A DNA stretch of 64,000 nucleotides from Ctenosaura bakeri (GCA_948474755.1 CAOLHI010000149.1:62001-126000), one strand, 5' to 3'; positions 1-11,551 are shown, numbered from the stretch's first letter. The notes: a model not told the origin generated them from the letters alone. Made by a program: numbers and translations.

Positions 1-117
1 GTTTATATCTTTTTCCCTTCACAGCATTCTGAAAGCTGTGATTGTCTAAGTCTTCCTAGGCTTGCCCAGGTACTCACTTCACAATATCATATTCAAATAC
101 CCTTTGGTGATTCATGC

Positions 118-235
118 AACCTCCAGATGTTGTTGGACTGCAGTTTCTAGCATTCTTCACTATTGGATATACTGGCTAAAGCTGTTGGGAGTTGCAGCCC
201 AAAATGTATGGAGGAGTGCATGGTTCCCACTTGCC
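118..235 (+). repeat. short MITE-like dispersed repeat
   Basis: It contains CCTCCAGATGTTGTTGGACTG at its start and a CTGTTGGGAGTTGCAGCCC segment. The same family recurs near 29195, 46865, 59030 and 61395. The ends are imprecise. Confidence 0.45.
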
Positions 236-1254
236 CTTTGAAGCCTGAATTGAGACTGGTTGTGGGCTAAATGATCCCCCTCCCTAACCTAAGTCTTTGC
301 ACAACAATAAGAGATGTGGTTATTTTCAGAAAGCTGGATGAAGTTTCCAAAAAAATTGGATGACCTGGTTTCATTGACTCCACCCTATTTGGGGGTTATT
401 TCTGGAGATCAAGAATACAGCCCAGGGGCCAACAAATGAATGATTTTCAGGTAGGGCAGAATTGCTTTGAAGTCTGCTTAGCAGCAGCAGGGTTTATGTG
501 GCAAGAACTGTGCCAGATGGTCCTCCCCACTGCCAAATTGAAGGCATTTCAAGCTTGCTGTAGTGATGCCATCCATGTGCTGCCACCAGCAAAAACAGCT
601 TTGTGGAACTGAGAGGTGCAAAGACTTGTGAAATGTGGATTATTTTTTCCATATAAGATGTCACGAAACAGGAGATCTCTCACTTCCCCTTTTGCTGCTG
701 CTGTGCATCCAGAGCTTAAAAATACTTCTGTCTCCCTCTCTCCGAGATCCCATCTTAGGTCAGATATCCTTGATCTAAATTTAAACTCGGCAAGCCCAGT
801 AGGTATGAAGGCTGAATCTTTCCCATGTTCAAATAAACAGGGTGTGGTTTAGACTGACTATTCCAGCTCCGTACACATACTCATTTTTAAATAGCATGGG
901 CTGACTCAGCTCACCCAGGGTTTCCTCCTGCTGTGTGGACCAAGCCAAGTAAAATTTCCTGTAGCTAATCACTTGTGAGTTCAACACGCTCTCTTTTCAA
1001 GCTGGCTCCTGGTCCATTCGTATGTGATTACTGATGGAATGATTTTACAGTTGGTGGGTCTAGAATTCTGGACTGTGGAATCCCAGATTTTGGCAATCAA
1101 GAAATGCACTCATTTTATAACTGTATTTTTTGTCTTGATTGCCCTGTGGAGGAATAACTGGTAAGGAACTATCTAGCATATGCCTACGCTTCTGCAGGCA
1201 AACTCCCAATTTGGATGTATCCAAACAAGAAATCCTAGAGAATCCAATGTCCAT

Positions 1255-1440
1255 TGCATCTGATGAAACGGACTGGAGTCCATGAAAGCTTATATTAGAA
1301 ATTTCTTTTTCTCAGTCTCAAAAGATGGTAAGTCGTGAAGGTTACTACTGTACTTGGTACTGCATCTGAAGGTTTATATCTACAAAAGCTTATGCTGATA
1401 TGAAAACCAGTGAGTCTTAAAGGTGCTGTCACATTTCTTT
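1255..1440 (-). repeat. dispersed repeat ('catctgatga' family)
   Basis: GCATCTGATGAAACGGACTGG, then CATGAAAGCTTAT, and later TCTTAAAGGTGCTGTCACA. Related sequences are at 13550-13640 and 45975-46345 (there as CTTCATCAGATGCATG). The class is not assigned. Confidence 0.45.
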
Positions 1441-1539
1441 TTTTCTCCACCTCTCTTCCTCCTCCTTAAAGATGTTACAGGATTTCTTTGTATCTCCTAG
1501 TGCTGATACAGTCAAACATGGCTTTATCTTTGAACTCTT

Positions 1540-1719
1540 GGCGCATTTCTGCATTATACTGTTATAGCGCTATGATTCCACTTTCAACATCCTATGGAAT
1601 CCTGGGGTTTGCAGTTCCGAGAGGGGCTGGCTGGCTCCTCCCGAAACTGCAAACCCCAGGATTCCATAGGATGTTGAAAGTGGAATCATAGCGCTATAAC
1701 AGGCTAGTGCGGAAATGCC
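1540..1719. mobile_element. foldback MITE, copy 1
   Basis: Two long arms pair: GATTCCACTTTCAACATCCTATGG-type sequence at 1574-1600 is the reverse complement of about 1658-1684. The outer ends read GGC.CATTTCTGC and GCGGAAATGCC. It is the same family as copies at 9743-10651 and 11552-11713. Non-coding. Confidence 0.8.
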
Positions 1720-1734
1720 TTTAGAGATTCTAGG

Positions 1735-2145
1735 GTGACACCACAGAAAGTGTGAACAATCTATTCTTTATGCCATCTTATTTATTAACCTTAAAAGTAT
1801 TTTTCACCCTTTCTGCACCCAAAGCAATGTACAACAAAACAGATAAAATATTATTTTAAAATAGATTAAAAGCAATTTTAAAAGCCAGTTTAAAACTTTT
1901 TTTTAAATCAAAGGTCATACAGAATAACACCATTTCAATTGCCTGCTGGAAACTCAACAGGATTGGAACCAGTCTGACTTCCCTTGGCAAGAACTTCTCC
2001 TGCTGGGGTGCAATTACAGATAAAGCTCTGCTTTGTATACTTGCCATCCTGTTTCTTGGGGTGGTAGGACACACGAAAGGGCCTCTATCAAAGAACAGAT
2101 TCTGGACAGGTGTATACAGGAGAGGGTAGCCTTTCAAATTGGTAT
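1735..2145 (-). repeat. L2-like LINE tail remnant
   Basis: Begins with ATTTTTCACCCTTTCTGCACCC, then AT-rich sequence, then a diverged stretch. It resembles the antisense 3' tail of L2-type LINEs, as at 30943. Assignment is tentative. Confidence 0.3.
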
Positions 2146-2254
2146 AGCCAGGTTTGGCTAATTTGCACCACTGGTTTTTAAACTGTGTTCTGAGAAATTC
2201 TGAGATCCCTTATGTGAAAGTCAGAAATAGCAAATATGTCTCCCTGAAATATAG

Positions 2255-2490
2255 AAGATGTCCTAAATACCATGGAGGCATCAGATCCTGTCTGATCTTG
2301 GAAAGTAAGCAGGGTCAGCCTTGTTTAGTAGTTGGATAGGAGACCACCAACTAAAATTAGGTGCTGTAGGCTATATTTCAGAGGAAGAAACCAGGAAAAC
2401 CACCTCTGTGTATTCCTTGCCTAAGAAAACCGTATGAAATTCATGGGGTTTTCTTAAGTTGACAGGTGACTTGAAGGCACATACACAGAT
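2255..2490 (+). mobile_element. 5S-rRNA-derived SINE
   Basis: The head matches 5S rRNA internal promoter sequence: CCTGTCTGATCTTGGAAAG, then TAAGCAGGGTCAGCCTTG, then TAGTTGGATAGGAGACC, and TTAGGTGCTGTAGGCT. The body then reads AAAACCACCTCTGTG and the tail GACTTGAAGGCACATACACAG. It fits the 5S-type SINE described in lepidosaurs and supports a lizard source. It is not a functional 5S gene because a SINE body follows the head. Confidence 0.85.
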
Positions 2491-2529
2491 ACCCTTACTG
2501 ATGTTCCTGAGCAACCTGCAGCACTAGAG

Positions 2530-2835
2530 AGAGGCTCTTTCCGCACCTTACCTTTTTCCAGCGCTGGGGTGCGGGGATCATGCAAGCAGCCTCTGGCAAG
2601 AGGCTCTTGTGGCTGGGGTCCTTCAGCTCTGCACAAGCTGCCTGCTCATGTGAGAGCCCCACCTCTTCCTTCCACTGGGGAAGGTAACGCAACCAGTGCG
2701 GCTTTGGAGGCACGACCGGCCCCTGCCAGCCTCTGGAGCATTGTGCAAGTGTGAGTGCATCGTGCAGATCACTCCTCGCAATCGTGCAATGCTCCAGGCC
2801 CTCTTTTGCATGGCAAATGCTGTGCGAAAAGGGCC
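2530..2835 (-). mobile_element. MITE with GGCCCTTTCCGCAC ends, copy A
   Basis: The ends are GGCTCTTTCCGCAC (2532) and GTGCGAAAAGGGCC (2822-2835). The interior contains CTGGAGCATTGTGCAAG and its inverted partner TGCAATGCTCCAGG. Copy B at 6227-7502 has the same end sequences and interior in the opposite orientation. Confidence 0.75.
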
Positions 2836-3429
2836 AGAGTTGTGTATGTTCTAGAACAGCCTACTTGAATTGTCAAATTTGTGAGCAGACATCCCGTTAG
2901 ATGCATGTTCATGCATAAGTTCCCCTTATGCATGCATATACTTGTTTTTGAGTAATGCAGACTTTTGGTATTCTTTTTCACAGTGCCCACCTCCTTTTCC
3001 CACGGAGACTTACTGCACAACCTCTGAAGCCCCTTTGCATGGTTGTTCTTTGTCTTGAGGGGAGACACAGAGAAACATCTGACTGTGTTCCTGCCTCCAG
3101 ATACAAAATGATTACAGCAGTGTTGAGACCTCCAGAGGATCCTGACAGATCACAGCGCTAAAGTAATAGTTTAGTATCTGGCCACAAGAACATAGCCAGA
3201 CACTTTTCCTATACTGCCCACTCCCTACAAGGCACACAATGCCCATGCTAGTGGGGAGGGGCTTCAGAGGCTGTGGTAAGTCTGGAGGGTGGTATATGGC
3301 TCAGCCTAGTGTACGTCTGCATGAAAAACTGCTATGCTATACTGAGCCATACAGGATTGCACACTTGATATATTAGACCCAAAGTTCTTAACCTGGGGTC
3401 TGCAGAGCCCTCACAGCTACAGCACTCTC

Positions 3430-3690
3430 AGCAACAAGGATGGAGCAGCAGGTGGGGGATGTGGATGCTAAAACTTCTTCTTTATTTGCAAATGAGGGAG
3501 CTGTTTGGGCACACGCACAAGCCTGCTGCCATGCCCCTTTTGTCAGCAACATGGTCGCTGTGGGTGTGGGCACCAAGGGACATGGTGGCACATGCTCAAC
3601 CTGCTCCTTCATTTGCAAACAGAGTTTCAGCATGCCCCTCCTACCGCCATGCTCCTGACAAAAGGGACATGGTGGCAGGCATATGTGCAT
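3430..3690. repeat. foldback repeat
   Basis: Two interleaved inverted pairs: 3482-3503 with 3600-3621 (around TTTGCAAATGA), and about 3521-3553 with 3645-3680 (around CATGCCCCTTTTGTCAG). The four overlapping open frames here arise from this repeat and show no protein features. Confidence 0.6.
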
Positions 3691-3825
3691 GTCCAAATTA
3701 TGACTCTGGAGACCGTGGTTTGAATCCCCACTTGGCTATGGAAACCCACTAGGTGACCTCGGGCAACTCACTTTCTCTCAGCCTCAGAGAAAGGCAAAGG
3801 TAACAAATCCTGCCAAGAACCACCC
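3690..3825 (+). mobile_element. tRNA-derived SINE, partial
   Basis: It has ACTCTGGAGACCGTGGTTTGAATCCCC (a box-B-like GGTTTGAATCC), GGAAACCCACTAGGTGACCT and CTCTCAGCCTCAGAGAAAGG. The head before about 3690 and the tail are missing. Confidence 0.75.
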
Positions 3826-4257
3826 CGATTGATATTCCAATATATTAAATGATTGATTGCTTTATTGCCCACTGCTACAACATATCTAGGAGAGAGGAAG
3901 AAGATCAGAGTAGGGGAAATGAAAGTACCAAAAGGTGTGGTGGGAACTGGAACTGTTCAGAAATAAGGAGGCAGGAAACATGTTCCAGCCTCAAGGATGA
4001 AAGATGGGTAAACAACTGTGAGTCTGGGGAATGTCTAGAACGGTGGGCTGATGTTAAATTTACGATCCTCTCTAATCACACTTTGTGTGCCTAAATTTGT
4101 ATGGAAATGGACAAAACCTGTGACTACCATATATGCTTTAGTCTCAGCAATTTTGAATTAAATGTGCTGTGTTGCTTGTTTTGCTACAAATAAACACTGC
4201 GGACTACCTCTGAGTAAAATTTGTGGATTGCAAGTTATCCAGGGCATGATGGGAAGT
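3826..4257. other. intergenic, nothing recognised
   Basis: AT-moderate unique-looking sequence between two SINEs. The open frame at 3849-4094 has no domain I recognise. Confidence 0.4.
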
Positions 4258-4470
4258 GTGTCTTCAAGACTTTTCCAACTTATGATGACCCTATCATAGG
4301 ATTTTCTCAGCAAGATTTGCTAAGAGGAAGTTTCCCATTGCCTTTCTCCTAGGCTGAGAGAGTATGACTTGCCCAAGGTCATGAAACAGGTTTTCCTGGC
4401 TGAGCAGGGATTCAAACTCTGGTGTCTTAAAGTCCTAGACTAACACTCAAGGCACATGCTGCTTGGTACC
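4258..4470 (-). mobile_element. tRNA-derived SINE
   Basis: Reverse orientation, with tail-side TCTTCAAGACTTTTCCAACTTATG, CTATCATAGGATTTTCTC, CTGAGAGAGTATGACTTGCCC and GGGATTCAAACTCTGG (box B complement). Confidence 0.75.
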
Positions 4471-5239
4471 AGTACCACATTTGTGCCCATTAGCTTTGGT
4501 TGTTTGTTTCTTTTCTGGAAACTCACAATGGCTTGGTGACCATCGCTAATTTCTGGATCATCACTTTCTGTAACATTGCTTTACTGTATGGTGTAGAGGT
4601 GGGGATCAGTCCTAAAATATGCAATAAGTTCTAGAAAAAGATAGGAAGCTGATTTCTACTGAAACAGACTCCTGGTTTGGTCTAGCTTAGTTGTGTTTGT
4701 GTGACTGACAGTGCCTCTCTGGAATTTCAGACAATAATTTTTCCCAGATCTACCTGGTAATGTCAGGGACTGAAACTGGGGACTTCTTTCACGTGAAGTA
4801 TGTGGAATATTACTGAACTATAAATCTTCTACTAACTGCAGTGCAGTAGCAGCACTTGTTTGGAGAGGAAAGGCCTAGTACAGATGTGGGTAGTTCTGTA
4901 GCCATATGTGGCTATGATGTTATGGACTTTTGAGGGGGAATGTTCTTGCATTTATTAGATTACAGTAAAGTATGGTTATGTATGCAATGGTAGTATATGT
5001 TACAAGGAAAGAATCTGTTACGATAGGGTGAGACTATGGAATGTTTGGAGTGACTGGTCATTGGCTGAATATTTGAATGAGATGTTAAAAAGGCAAGGTG
5101 GAGGTCAGAGAGGAACTGAAAATACAAATGAGAGAGAGCTGAGTGTCAGTGCTAGGGATATGACCAAGAACTGGAGTAAATTAGAATCAACTAGGATTTA
5201 GAGGTATTAAATAAGTCATCTTTGATGTTAGGTTCAACT
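4471..5239. other. intergenic, nothing recognised
   Basis: No gene, tRNA or clear repeat seen. Moderately AT-rich. Confidence 0.4.
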
Positions 5240-5452
5240 TCTTGTTGTTGTTGTGTGCCTTCAAGTTCATTCTGACTTAGGGTAACCCTAAGGGAGTTTT
5301 TGGCAAGATTTGTTCAGAGGGGCTTTACCTTCCTCTGAGACTGAGAGAGAGGTCACCAAATGGGTGTCCATGAGTGAGTGCGAACTTGAACCTTGCTCTC
5401 CAGAGTCATAATCTAGTGCACAAACTATAACACTACCTTGTCTTTCTAGGTT
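5240..5452 (-). mobile_element. tRNA-derived SINE
   Basis: Starts with the TTGTTGTTGTTGTGTGCCTTC tail complement, then TTTTTGGCAAGATTTGTTCAG, CTCTGAGACTGAGAGAG and CTCCAGAGTCATAATCTAGTG. Near full length. Confidence 0.85.
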
Positions 5453-6226
5453 CAGCTTCGGTTTAATAAATCATTTTTGTGTTATACACTTGTGCTTCTG
5501 AGAATGTTTCCTTGGAATTCTGGAGTCCAGACACATGGTGTCTATGGTACCCACAGTTACTCATGGGTGGAGGTGTCCAGTGTTGGGATTAGACGAATAA
5601 AATCTCACATAAGAAAAACGAGGGCATCTAGAACATCCCCACATTTGATGCCAGAGTGGTAGGACAGGAGGAGGTCCTCACATTGAATAGACATAGTATG
5701 ATAACCCTCAAAATTTGTTGCAGCTGAGGGATGTGGAAGTCCTTGCAGTGGCCTCTAAGGCTGCCCTTATGCCCTCAGCTCTCCAAGTTCCCCAGACCAT
5801 CTGTTTTCTGGGAAAAGAAAAGGGATGGAATTGTTCCACCTTTTATTTTATCTGAAATTTATTTAAAATGTAGAAAGCAGGCTCCATCACCCAGATTTCT
5901 CTCTCTCTCTCCCCCGCCTCTGTATGTGTACCTATATATCTATTATCTGTTTGTCTACCTGTTTTTCAAGTCCAGAATAAAACTTCTGGCCACTTCTGAT
6001 ATTTTTAATTCTCGAGCATTTTTGGCTATTTGCATGACTCCTAGAGAGTTCCAGGGCTAGAAAACTGGCCCCTACAAATGTGCTGCAGTTGCCCAGCCCT
6101 GATCTGTATGTAATATTGATTATATATACCTGTGCATGTACGGGATGAGGGGACAATGTATCTTATGATAGGGTTGAAAGTCATGTCTAGAATTTTCCAG
6201 GTCAAGAGCTCGTATGAGATGGCATA
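5453..6226. other. intergenic, low-complexity patch
   Basis: A CT-rich tract (about 5898-5916) is followed by TATATATCTATT. Nothing gene-like. Open frames here lack recognisable features. Confidence 0.4.
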
Positions 6227-7502
6227 GGCCCTTTCCGCACGGCATTTGCCATGTGAAAGGGCACCTGGAGCATTGTGCGATTGTGAGGAGCGATCTGCAC
6301 AATGCACTCAGAATCATGTGACATTCCAGGGGCCAGCAGGCACCAATTGCGCAGCTTTTCATTTTTGGCTGGAAGCACTTACCTGGCGCGCAGAGCCTCT
6401 GGAGCCTCACCGGTCACGCTTCCTGCTCCAGAGCAGCTTGGGAAACTCCCAGTTTTACTGTAGTTTATAGTCCAAGCCCAGGGCTTACTAAATATAATTT
6501 GATATGTAAAGATTGGCCATTCCAAACCGCTCCTCTCCACGTGCTTGCGAGGCCCCTGGACAAGCAAGCACAAGGACACGGCCGAACTAGCTGAATAATA
6601 TCCAGGCAGGCCAGTAATTTGCCGGCATGCATCTTCAGGAGACCTCCAGGCAAGTACACTTTGAAACTACATTATGTATGTACGCAGCATACAAAAGATT
6701 CTCTGCCCCGAACCGCCAGCTTGACAAGATTAGCGCTTACGAATAACCAACTGTCAAGCATTCCCTATTTGCATACTGTCTGCGCTATTGACAACTCTGT
6801 CAAAATTCAATCATTCAAAGTACTGACCTTTCGGTGGCTTTGTCTCCAATCCAAAACTCATTGTTTTCCCCTGGAACGGACTAGCCTACAGGCATATTTT
6901 CCCCTATAAGAACCCCTGGTTTTGAGTGCTTCTTTGGATCGCTCCTGGCTTCCATCCTGCCTTGCTGCCGCTCCATTCGTCGAGCCTTTCCCTCAGCTTC
7001 CACATGCTGAGAATCTCTGCTCCAACTGACTTTTCTTCTGACTACCTGGGCTACAGGATCAGGTGTAGTATTTCCCCTGAAAAATCCCTCTCAAAATCCT
7101 CTATCGAATCTCCTACCTTTCTCTTCTTAGGTCTGTGTGAGTGATTGCATATGTGTGCATTGATTGTCTTTTAATAAAGAAAACAATTATTATTTACTTC
7201 TGCTTAATTATTGACTCGGCCTGACCCCGTAGACATTGGGTTCAAGATCTCACTAGGTTGCCCTGCCTCTTGCATTGCTATAGCTTGTGCTCTGGCTAAT
7301 TCCCATTCTCCATTATTCGGAGCACATTGAGGTGTCCCTCATGGGACCCCAGAAATCAGGGTAACACCAGGCAGAAGAGGTGGGGCACAAGGAGGCAGCT
7401 CGTGTGGAGCCGAAGGACCCCGGAGGTGAGAGCCTCTCGCCAGAGGCTGCTTGCGCGATCCCCTCACCCGAGAGCCAGAAGAAGGTAAGGTGCAGAAAGG
7501 GG
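6227..7502 (+). mobile_element. MITE copy B (GGCCCTTTCCGCAC ends), split by an LTR
   Basis: The left part, 6227-6452, starts GGCCCTTTCCGCACGGCATT and shares CTGGAGCATTGTGCGATTG with copy A. The right part, 7371-7502, has CTCTCGCCAGAGGCTGCTTG and ends GTGCAGAAAGGGGC. A solo LTR occupies 6453-7366. GGCATA occurs at both outer edges (6221-6226 and 7501-7506), possibly the target duplication. Confidence 0.75.
6453..7366 (+). mobile_element. solo LTR of an LTR retrotransposon
   Basis: 914 bp flanked by CCAG at 6449-6452 and 7367-7370. The end reads GGGTAACA and the start TTTTACTG (probably once TGTTAC). A TATA-like CCCCTATAAGAACC lies at about 6900 and AATAAA at 7173-7178, in the order expected for U3-R-U5. 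Its insertion site interrupts a MITE whose two halves align to copy A. No internal coding region is present, so it is a solo LTR left by recombination. I cannot say whether the parent was Ty3-like or retrovirus-like. Confidence 0.75.
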
Positions 7503-8169
7503 CATAGATTAACTCATCCAGTTCTGATAGTTTGTGTGTGTGTGTTGGGGTATGTGTGTTCCTCTCTTGCAATAGAATAACTGTCAAAGGTATTTAGAGT
7601 TCTATATTCCTCAGGAATGTAAGATAATTTTCAGGAGAGGAAACCAGGCAATGCTGTAGCAAATTGTGTTTCTTTTTGTGGAGTTACAGAGGTAAAATGA
7701 AAGAGGGAGGTCCATTGATTCAACCCCATCCTCAATAACATAACCACTAGTTTTTCAGAGACAAAAATTGAGACATGTGTGGCCAGACAACATCAAAAGG
7801 TAGTCCAGATGGCACAAATTACTGACAAGAAAGAACACACAAGCCAGGAGAGGTTGCAGCAGTTTCCTCTTGTCTCAGTTTACTGGGAAGGGCAAGATTC
7901 TGCCCCCTCTTCTCCTTCCCCCTCCCACACACCTGAGCTAATCGAGTGCAAACTATATCTGCACTAGGAAATCAGTCTGTAGCAACTAAAAGCTGAGGAC
8001 AAAAGGGAAAGTGGGAGGAGGAGAGAGAAATGGGGGCATTTTAAAAGGAGCTGGGATGACAAATGATTAATCAGGACTGTCCCTGCCAAATTGAGACAGT
8101 TGGAGGATATAAGTAAACCCTATGAATTATTGGTTTGGCCAAAAGGGAGAAGAGAACCAAAAGAGGCTG
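7503..8169. other. intergenic, nothing recognised
   Basis: Apart from a short GT-run near 7531-7560, no repeat or gene is seen. Confidence 0.4.
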
Positions 8170-8171
8170 TA

Positions 8172-8636
8172 CAGTGAGACCTCCACCTTTGTGGGGTTGA
8201 CTTTCACAAATTTGTCTGTCTGTAATCCCTGCCCCCCCCCCGCCTCATGCATCTCTTTTCTGGAGTAACCTTCCCTCTCAGCAGCTCTGATCAGGCTGTG
8301 CAGCCCTTTAAAAACCTGCCTCTGATTCTCTTCCTCCTCCACCAGTCACTGCTTGGCCAGCTAAGGACAGCTTGCAGACCAATTTTTCAGCACCACAATC
8401 TCTTCCCTGGTGCCCCCTCCCACATCCATGGAAGGAGATGGTCAAGAAGGGAAGTCTAGGGCTACCGTGCTGATCCATCTCCTTTCCTTGACCTGGTTTG
8501 GACCCTGGGTGCTTGCATTCCCTGTGCGTTGGCCCCCTCCTCACAGACACACACATGCACACTTTGATATTTGTGATATTTCCACTTTTGTGAAGGTCCT
8601 GCACCCCTAAACCCAGTGAATGTGGAGGACCAACTG
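8172..8636. mobile_element. pogo/Tigger-like non-autonomous element
   Basis: Inverted ends CAGTGAGACCTCCAC (8172) and GTGGAGGACCAACTG (ending 8636), flanked by TA at 8170-8171 and 8637-8638. Further in, TTTGTGGGGTTGAC matches inversely against a CCCCTAAACCC region. It has a C-run near 8230. TA duplication and CAGT ends fit the Tc1/mariner-pogo group. Confidence 0.75.
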
Positions 8637-8638
8637 TA

Positions 8639-9742
8639 CTTACAAAGCGAGCTCAGAAAGAGGGGGAGACGTGAGCAGCAGTTGCCAATGGCAACTTTTC
8701 ACCTTGAATACGGTAATAGTGTTTTCAGTTACATCCTTAAGAGGGAACAAAGGAGTAAATTCATTGTAGTGGAGCTTCTATATTGCATCTATATCTATGT
8801 TGGACTTTTTTTTTCTTTTTAGGGCTTTAAAGCTGCCTCCCAATAGTGCATTATTACTGAATAACACAAGCAAGTCCTGCACTTGGCACCTCATTGGGTG
8901 CATGGAACATTTGGGACAGTTGCTATAGTTTAAAACTTAATATCTAATTTGTTATATTGTTGTTAAAATATATATTGGGACTTCAGCTGTGATTGTGTTA
9001 CCAGGATTCAATTATAGTTGGCCCCACAGAGCCTACAAAGTGGTGTGGTGTTGTTGTTGTGTACCTTCAAGTCATTTCTGAGTCACGGTGACTATAAGGC
9101 CAATCTGTCACAGGGTTTTCTTCCTTCAAATGTGTACTTGGATTGAACCCTAGACTAGAAAGAGGAAGAAACAAAATCACAACTTTCCAAAGCCAGACAG
9201 AAATGAAAATTAAGTCCCATGCTGGTGTGAGAACAGGAGATGTTATTATTGACTTTCAAGTGGCCATACTTAGGCAAAGGAATACCAAATAGTGATTTCA
9301 GCAGGAAACTGAAAATTTAATGGTTATCTGGAAGTTAATTCTATCACCTGTGTGACCTGAATCAAGATAACAGGTTTTTTATCTCACGGTGGTATTTAAT
9401 CAGCTTATCAATCTTTGAGTTAATAATTTAACCTCTTGTGTTAGTATTCAGTTTTACGTACATTTTACGTATATTTAATCTTTAAATTAATTCTCACAGT
9501 ATGTTTTACATTTCACTTCTTTGTAATCCTGCTATTTACTATCAGGCCCCCCTTGGAACCGATATGTACACTGCCTAGGAGGTGGGAATATTTTCCTTGC
9601 TGCACAGGTCACTAACTTTGCTTGAGCTTTTAGAAAATTAAGAGCCAAGCACAGAATTTGGCAACATAAACAGAATGGCCCCATGCCTTTTAAAAATTTT
9701 TGAACCTATGTTTTCCTATGGCATGCGGTGGTGAGGAAACTT
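8639..9742. other. intergenic with one SINE fragment
   Basis: Only the SINE piece at 9049-9165 is identifiable. AT-rich elsewhere. No coding signal. Confidence 0.4.
9049..9165 (-). mobile_element. tRNA-derived SINE, fragment
   Basis: TTGTTGTTGTGTACCTTCAAG followed by TCATTTCTGAGTCACGG and CAGGGTTTTCTTCC. Its middle is deleted and a short ATTGAACCCTAGA box remains. Confidence 0.6.
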
Positions 9743-10651
9743 GGGCCAGTCCCACGCTACACACTTATAATCCTATTACTCCGTTTTCTTTTTTTAAAAA
9801 TTTATTTTTATTAAATTTTTTCATTCGTACAGGCATAAGCTCATAAGACTTGTTAATGTTTACAATATAAAATATATTACAACATACCATAATATACAAC
9901 ATATAATATACTCTTTGGACATGTTCATAAGACCTGTTCATAAGACATGTTATTATTTACAATATATAATATACTATAATATACTACAATATACAACATA
10001 TAATATAATTAATACCTATTAATAATATAATTATATAATATAATAATATATAATATAAAATAAGATATAATATACTCTTTTGTATGATGTAAATTAAATT
10101 AGCATAGCTCTCTCTATATCATTAAGTCCACACAGACCTAATATCTTTCTTTCCTTTTTCACATTTTTTCTTAATATTATTATTGTCACATTTTTATTAA
10201 TATTTCCATATTCTTATTATGTAGTGTCTAAAATCTACCTATTGCTTCCATCTTTACATATCTTTACAGCCTTATTCCTTTCCTTTACATAGGTTTGACC
10301 AGTTATTATCTATAATTTTTTTCACTGTTTCCATTTCTCTATTTTTCTTATTATTCTTTTTTCTTCTCATTATTCTAGTTAAAGCATCACAATTTATCAG
10401 TTCTCTAATTTTATTTAACCGTTCTTCCAAATTCAGTATTTTATCTCTCTTCCAATGTTTAGCAAATATAATTCTAGCTGCTTTTTCCATTTTCAACCTC
10501 CTGTGGAATTCTGAGGTTTGTAGTTTACTGAGGCCAAAGAGCTCCCTGGCTGAGGATTCTAAAGGCCTCTCCCTAAACTGCAAACCCCAGAATTCCACAG
10601 GACATTGAAAGTGGAATAATAGCACTATAATTATGTAGTGCAGAAATGGCC
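9743..10651. mobile_element. foldback MITE copy 2, split by an L1
   Basis: The left piece, about 9743-9788 (GGGCCAGTCCCACGC ... TATTACTCCGTTTTC), aligns to the complement of the right end (AGTGGAATAATAGCACT ... GTGCAGAAATGGCC, to 10651). The right piece starts at about 10489. The L1 at 9789-10488 separates them. Confidence 0.7.
9789..10488 (-). mobile_element. 5'-truncated L1-like LINE
   Basis: Reverse orientation. The poly(A) complement begins at 9789 (TTTTTTTAAAAATTTATTTTTATTAA). The interior, read on the - strand, encodes a diverged ORF2 C-terminal piece with ARIIFAKHWKRDKI followed by EERLNKI, as in vertebrate L1 3' coding ends, and then an AT-rich 3'UTR. The TTTTC at both edges may be a short target duplication. 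Confidence 0.6.
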
Positions 10652-10689
10652 TCTGTGTGCCTCTCGCACTAGAAGGGAATGTTTCATTG

Positions 10690-11394
10690 TAAATATTATT
10701 TTGGACCCTCTGTGGGAGGAGTATTGGGGGAAATTGGCAACACTAGGTTTGTATGATTAGGATATAAGATAAGAAATATATGATATATGGGATGTAAGAG
10801 TATGAGATACAATATATATATATATATATATATAATTATAATAGTTGAATGAGAATATTGTATGACAATACATGGGATATGAAACAATGAATTATGTCAG
10901 ATACTTGATGGACACTTGATAGACAAGTAATTGGTAAATAATGGACACTTAAGATTTATTAATAATTAAAAACTTTAATGTAATAAAATATACAAGTAAT
11001 ATATACGATAAGCATTTAGAAGTTTAGAGTATGGATAAATGGCTATAAAGATTAGAAAAAGTTTATTTTAATAGCTGGATAGAAGATAAGAAATAGAAAG
11101 GTTTTCTCAATGGTGTAAAGAAAGAAGTCAAGAATGTATGGACAGAGAATGTGAATTTATGTAAGTATGTTAAAATTAGTTGTTGTTAGCTGGTTTAGTT
11201 TACTAGTTACTTGAATTTTAGTTAAATAAGTAAGTATGTAAGCATGTAAGTTTGTATTCTTGTATGATTTGTTTATGAATGTATGTATATGTTATATGAT
11301 TTTTTTGTCTTTGTTTTGTTGTTGTTTTTTTTAATGTATTTCTAATAAAAGTTATTTTTAATTAAAAAAAAATAAAAAAATAAATATTATTTTG
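10690..11394 (+). mobile_element. 5'-truncated L1-like insertion with 14-bp target duplication
   Basis: TAAATATTATTTTG occurs at 10690-10703 and 11381-11394. Between them is an AT-rich 677-bp body with a (TA)n run near 10812-10835. It ends TAATAAAAGTTATTTTTAATT and an A-rich tail with an AATAAA. This is the hallmark of target-primed LINE insertion. The L1 assignment rests on the tail and resembles the neighbouring L1. Confidence 0.75.
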
Positions 11395-11551
11395 AGCGCT
11401 CAGCTCAGCATTTTGACCACACTCTGATGTTATTTGGCCATACATTCTCCTCATGAATTAATTGAGCGCCAACTACTTTGACACTTTTAGCTCATGTTTT
11501 CAGCAATTAAAGTCAGCTGAGGACAAAGGGAGAACTTGAGGGGCAAACTGG

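Larger units (their letters stand above)
1..1539. other. intergenic, old repeat remnants
   Basis: No gene is visible. A small MITE-like piece lies at about 118-235 (CCAGATGTTG... GGGAGTTGCAG). About 1255-1440 carries the 'catctgatga...aagctt' dispersed repeat in reverse orientation. The rest, 240-1250, shows nothing I can name. The longest open frame, 616-852, has no recognisable protein features. Confidence 0.5.

Noticed and set aside
2255..2345. 5S rRNA gene
   Set aside because: Only the internal blocks match, the 5' end is diverged, and a SINE body and tail follow. It is a SINE, not an rRNA gene.
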